Positions 63,997-64,000 of a DNA stretch of 64,000 bases are shown piece after piece. Made by a program: the position numbers and the translations under genes. Positions within the stretch are counted from its first letter, which is position 1; every line of letters begins with the position of its first letter. Under the pieces are notes generated by a model, which saw nothing but the letters and a program-made list of their open reading frames with translations, had not been told where the DNA came from and did not search any database. Source of the DNA: Harmothoe impar (taxonomy: Eukaryota > Annelida > Polychaeta > Phyllodocida > Polynoidae); assembly GCA_947462335.1 (NCBI GenBank), contig OX381718.1, positions 39,090,976-39,154,975 on the forward strand. The letters are read 5' to 3'.

Positions 63997-64000
63997 TTTT

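Overview
The window is animal nuclear DNA, AT-leaning and dominated by transposons. No host gene with a full exon chain is visible. The recognisable host genes are two neighbouring, single-coding-exon class A GPCRs on the minus strand near the right end and one isolated 20-codon exon; a possible signal-peptide first exon lies near 3.2 kb. The repeat landscape (Polinton, long Gypsy element, LINE C-terminal remnants, many foldback/MITE families, minisatellites) fits a marine invertebrate. A mobile element carrying a tandem death-domain protein makes an amphioxus-like chordate my best guess, but a hemichordate, echinoderm or mollusc is not excluded.

Layout. 1-15.3 kb: gene-poor DNA peppered with copies of one palindromic TTAA-flanked MITE, a LINE reverse-transcriptase remnant split by a 1.6 kb foldback element full of minisatellite, and simple repeats. 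15.3-25.2 kb: a 9.9 kb Polinton/Maverick-like element with a 6-bp target duplication (TGCATT), inserted inside a TTAA MITE. It is built as a large palindrome: two inverted arms of about 2.7-2.9 kb each carry one copy of an unrecognised 284-aa gene pointing outward. Between them lie an array of duplicated putative regulatory blocks, an intact gene for a poly-alanine protein with two death domains, and a multiply broken protein-primed DNA polymerase B remnant that ends where the right arm begins. 25.2-34.1 kb: gene-poor DNA with a tRNA-like sequence, a LINE fragment and several MITEs, one of them hAT-like with an 8-bp target duplication.

34.1-46.8 kb: a 12.7 kb Ty3/Gypsy LTR retrotransposon with two 439-bp LTRs that look identical by eye and a 4-bp target duplication (ATTG). 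It has a tRNA-His-type primer site, intact gag and pol joined by a textbook -1 frameshift signal (GGGAAAC directly before the gag stop, followed by a stem-loop), and a large third ORF (1006 aa, zinc-finger-like) plus a small fourth ORF in the same frame behind one TGA. A CCAAT/NRF1-like/YY1-like cluster just upstream of ORF3 suggests a separate promoter. The element looks very young and possibly active.

46.8-64 kb: more MITEs, a large foldback made of two inverted minisatellite arrays, a second LINE fragment of the same family as that at 26.6 kb, and the two GPCR paralogues at 54.4-55.3 and 61.9-62.9 kb. Both GPCR genes have a splice-acceptor-like sequence just upstream of the ATG, which suggests a 5'UTR intron.

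All calls come from reading the sequence; no database search was run.
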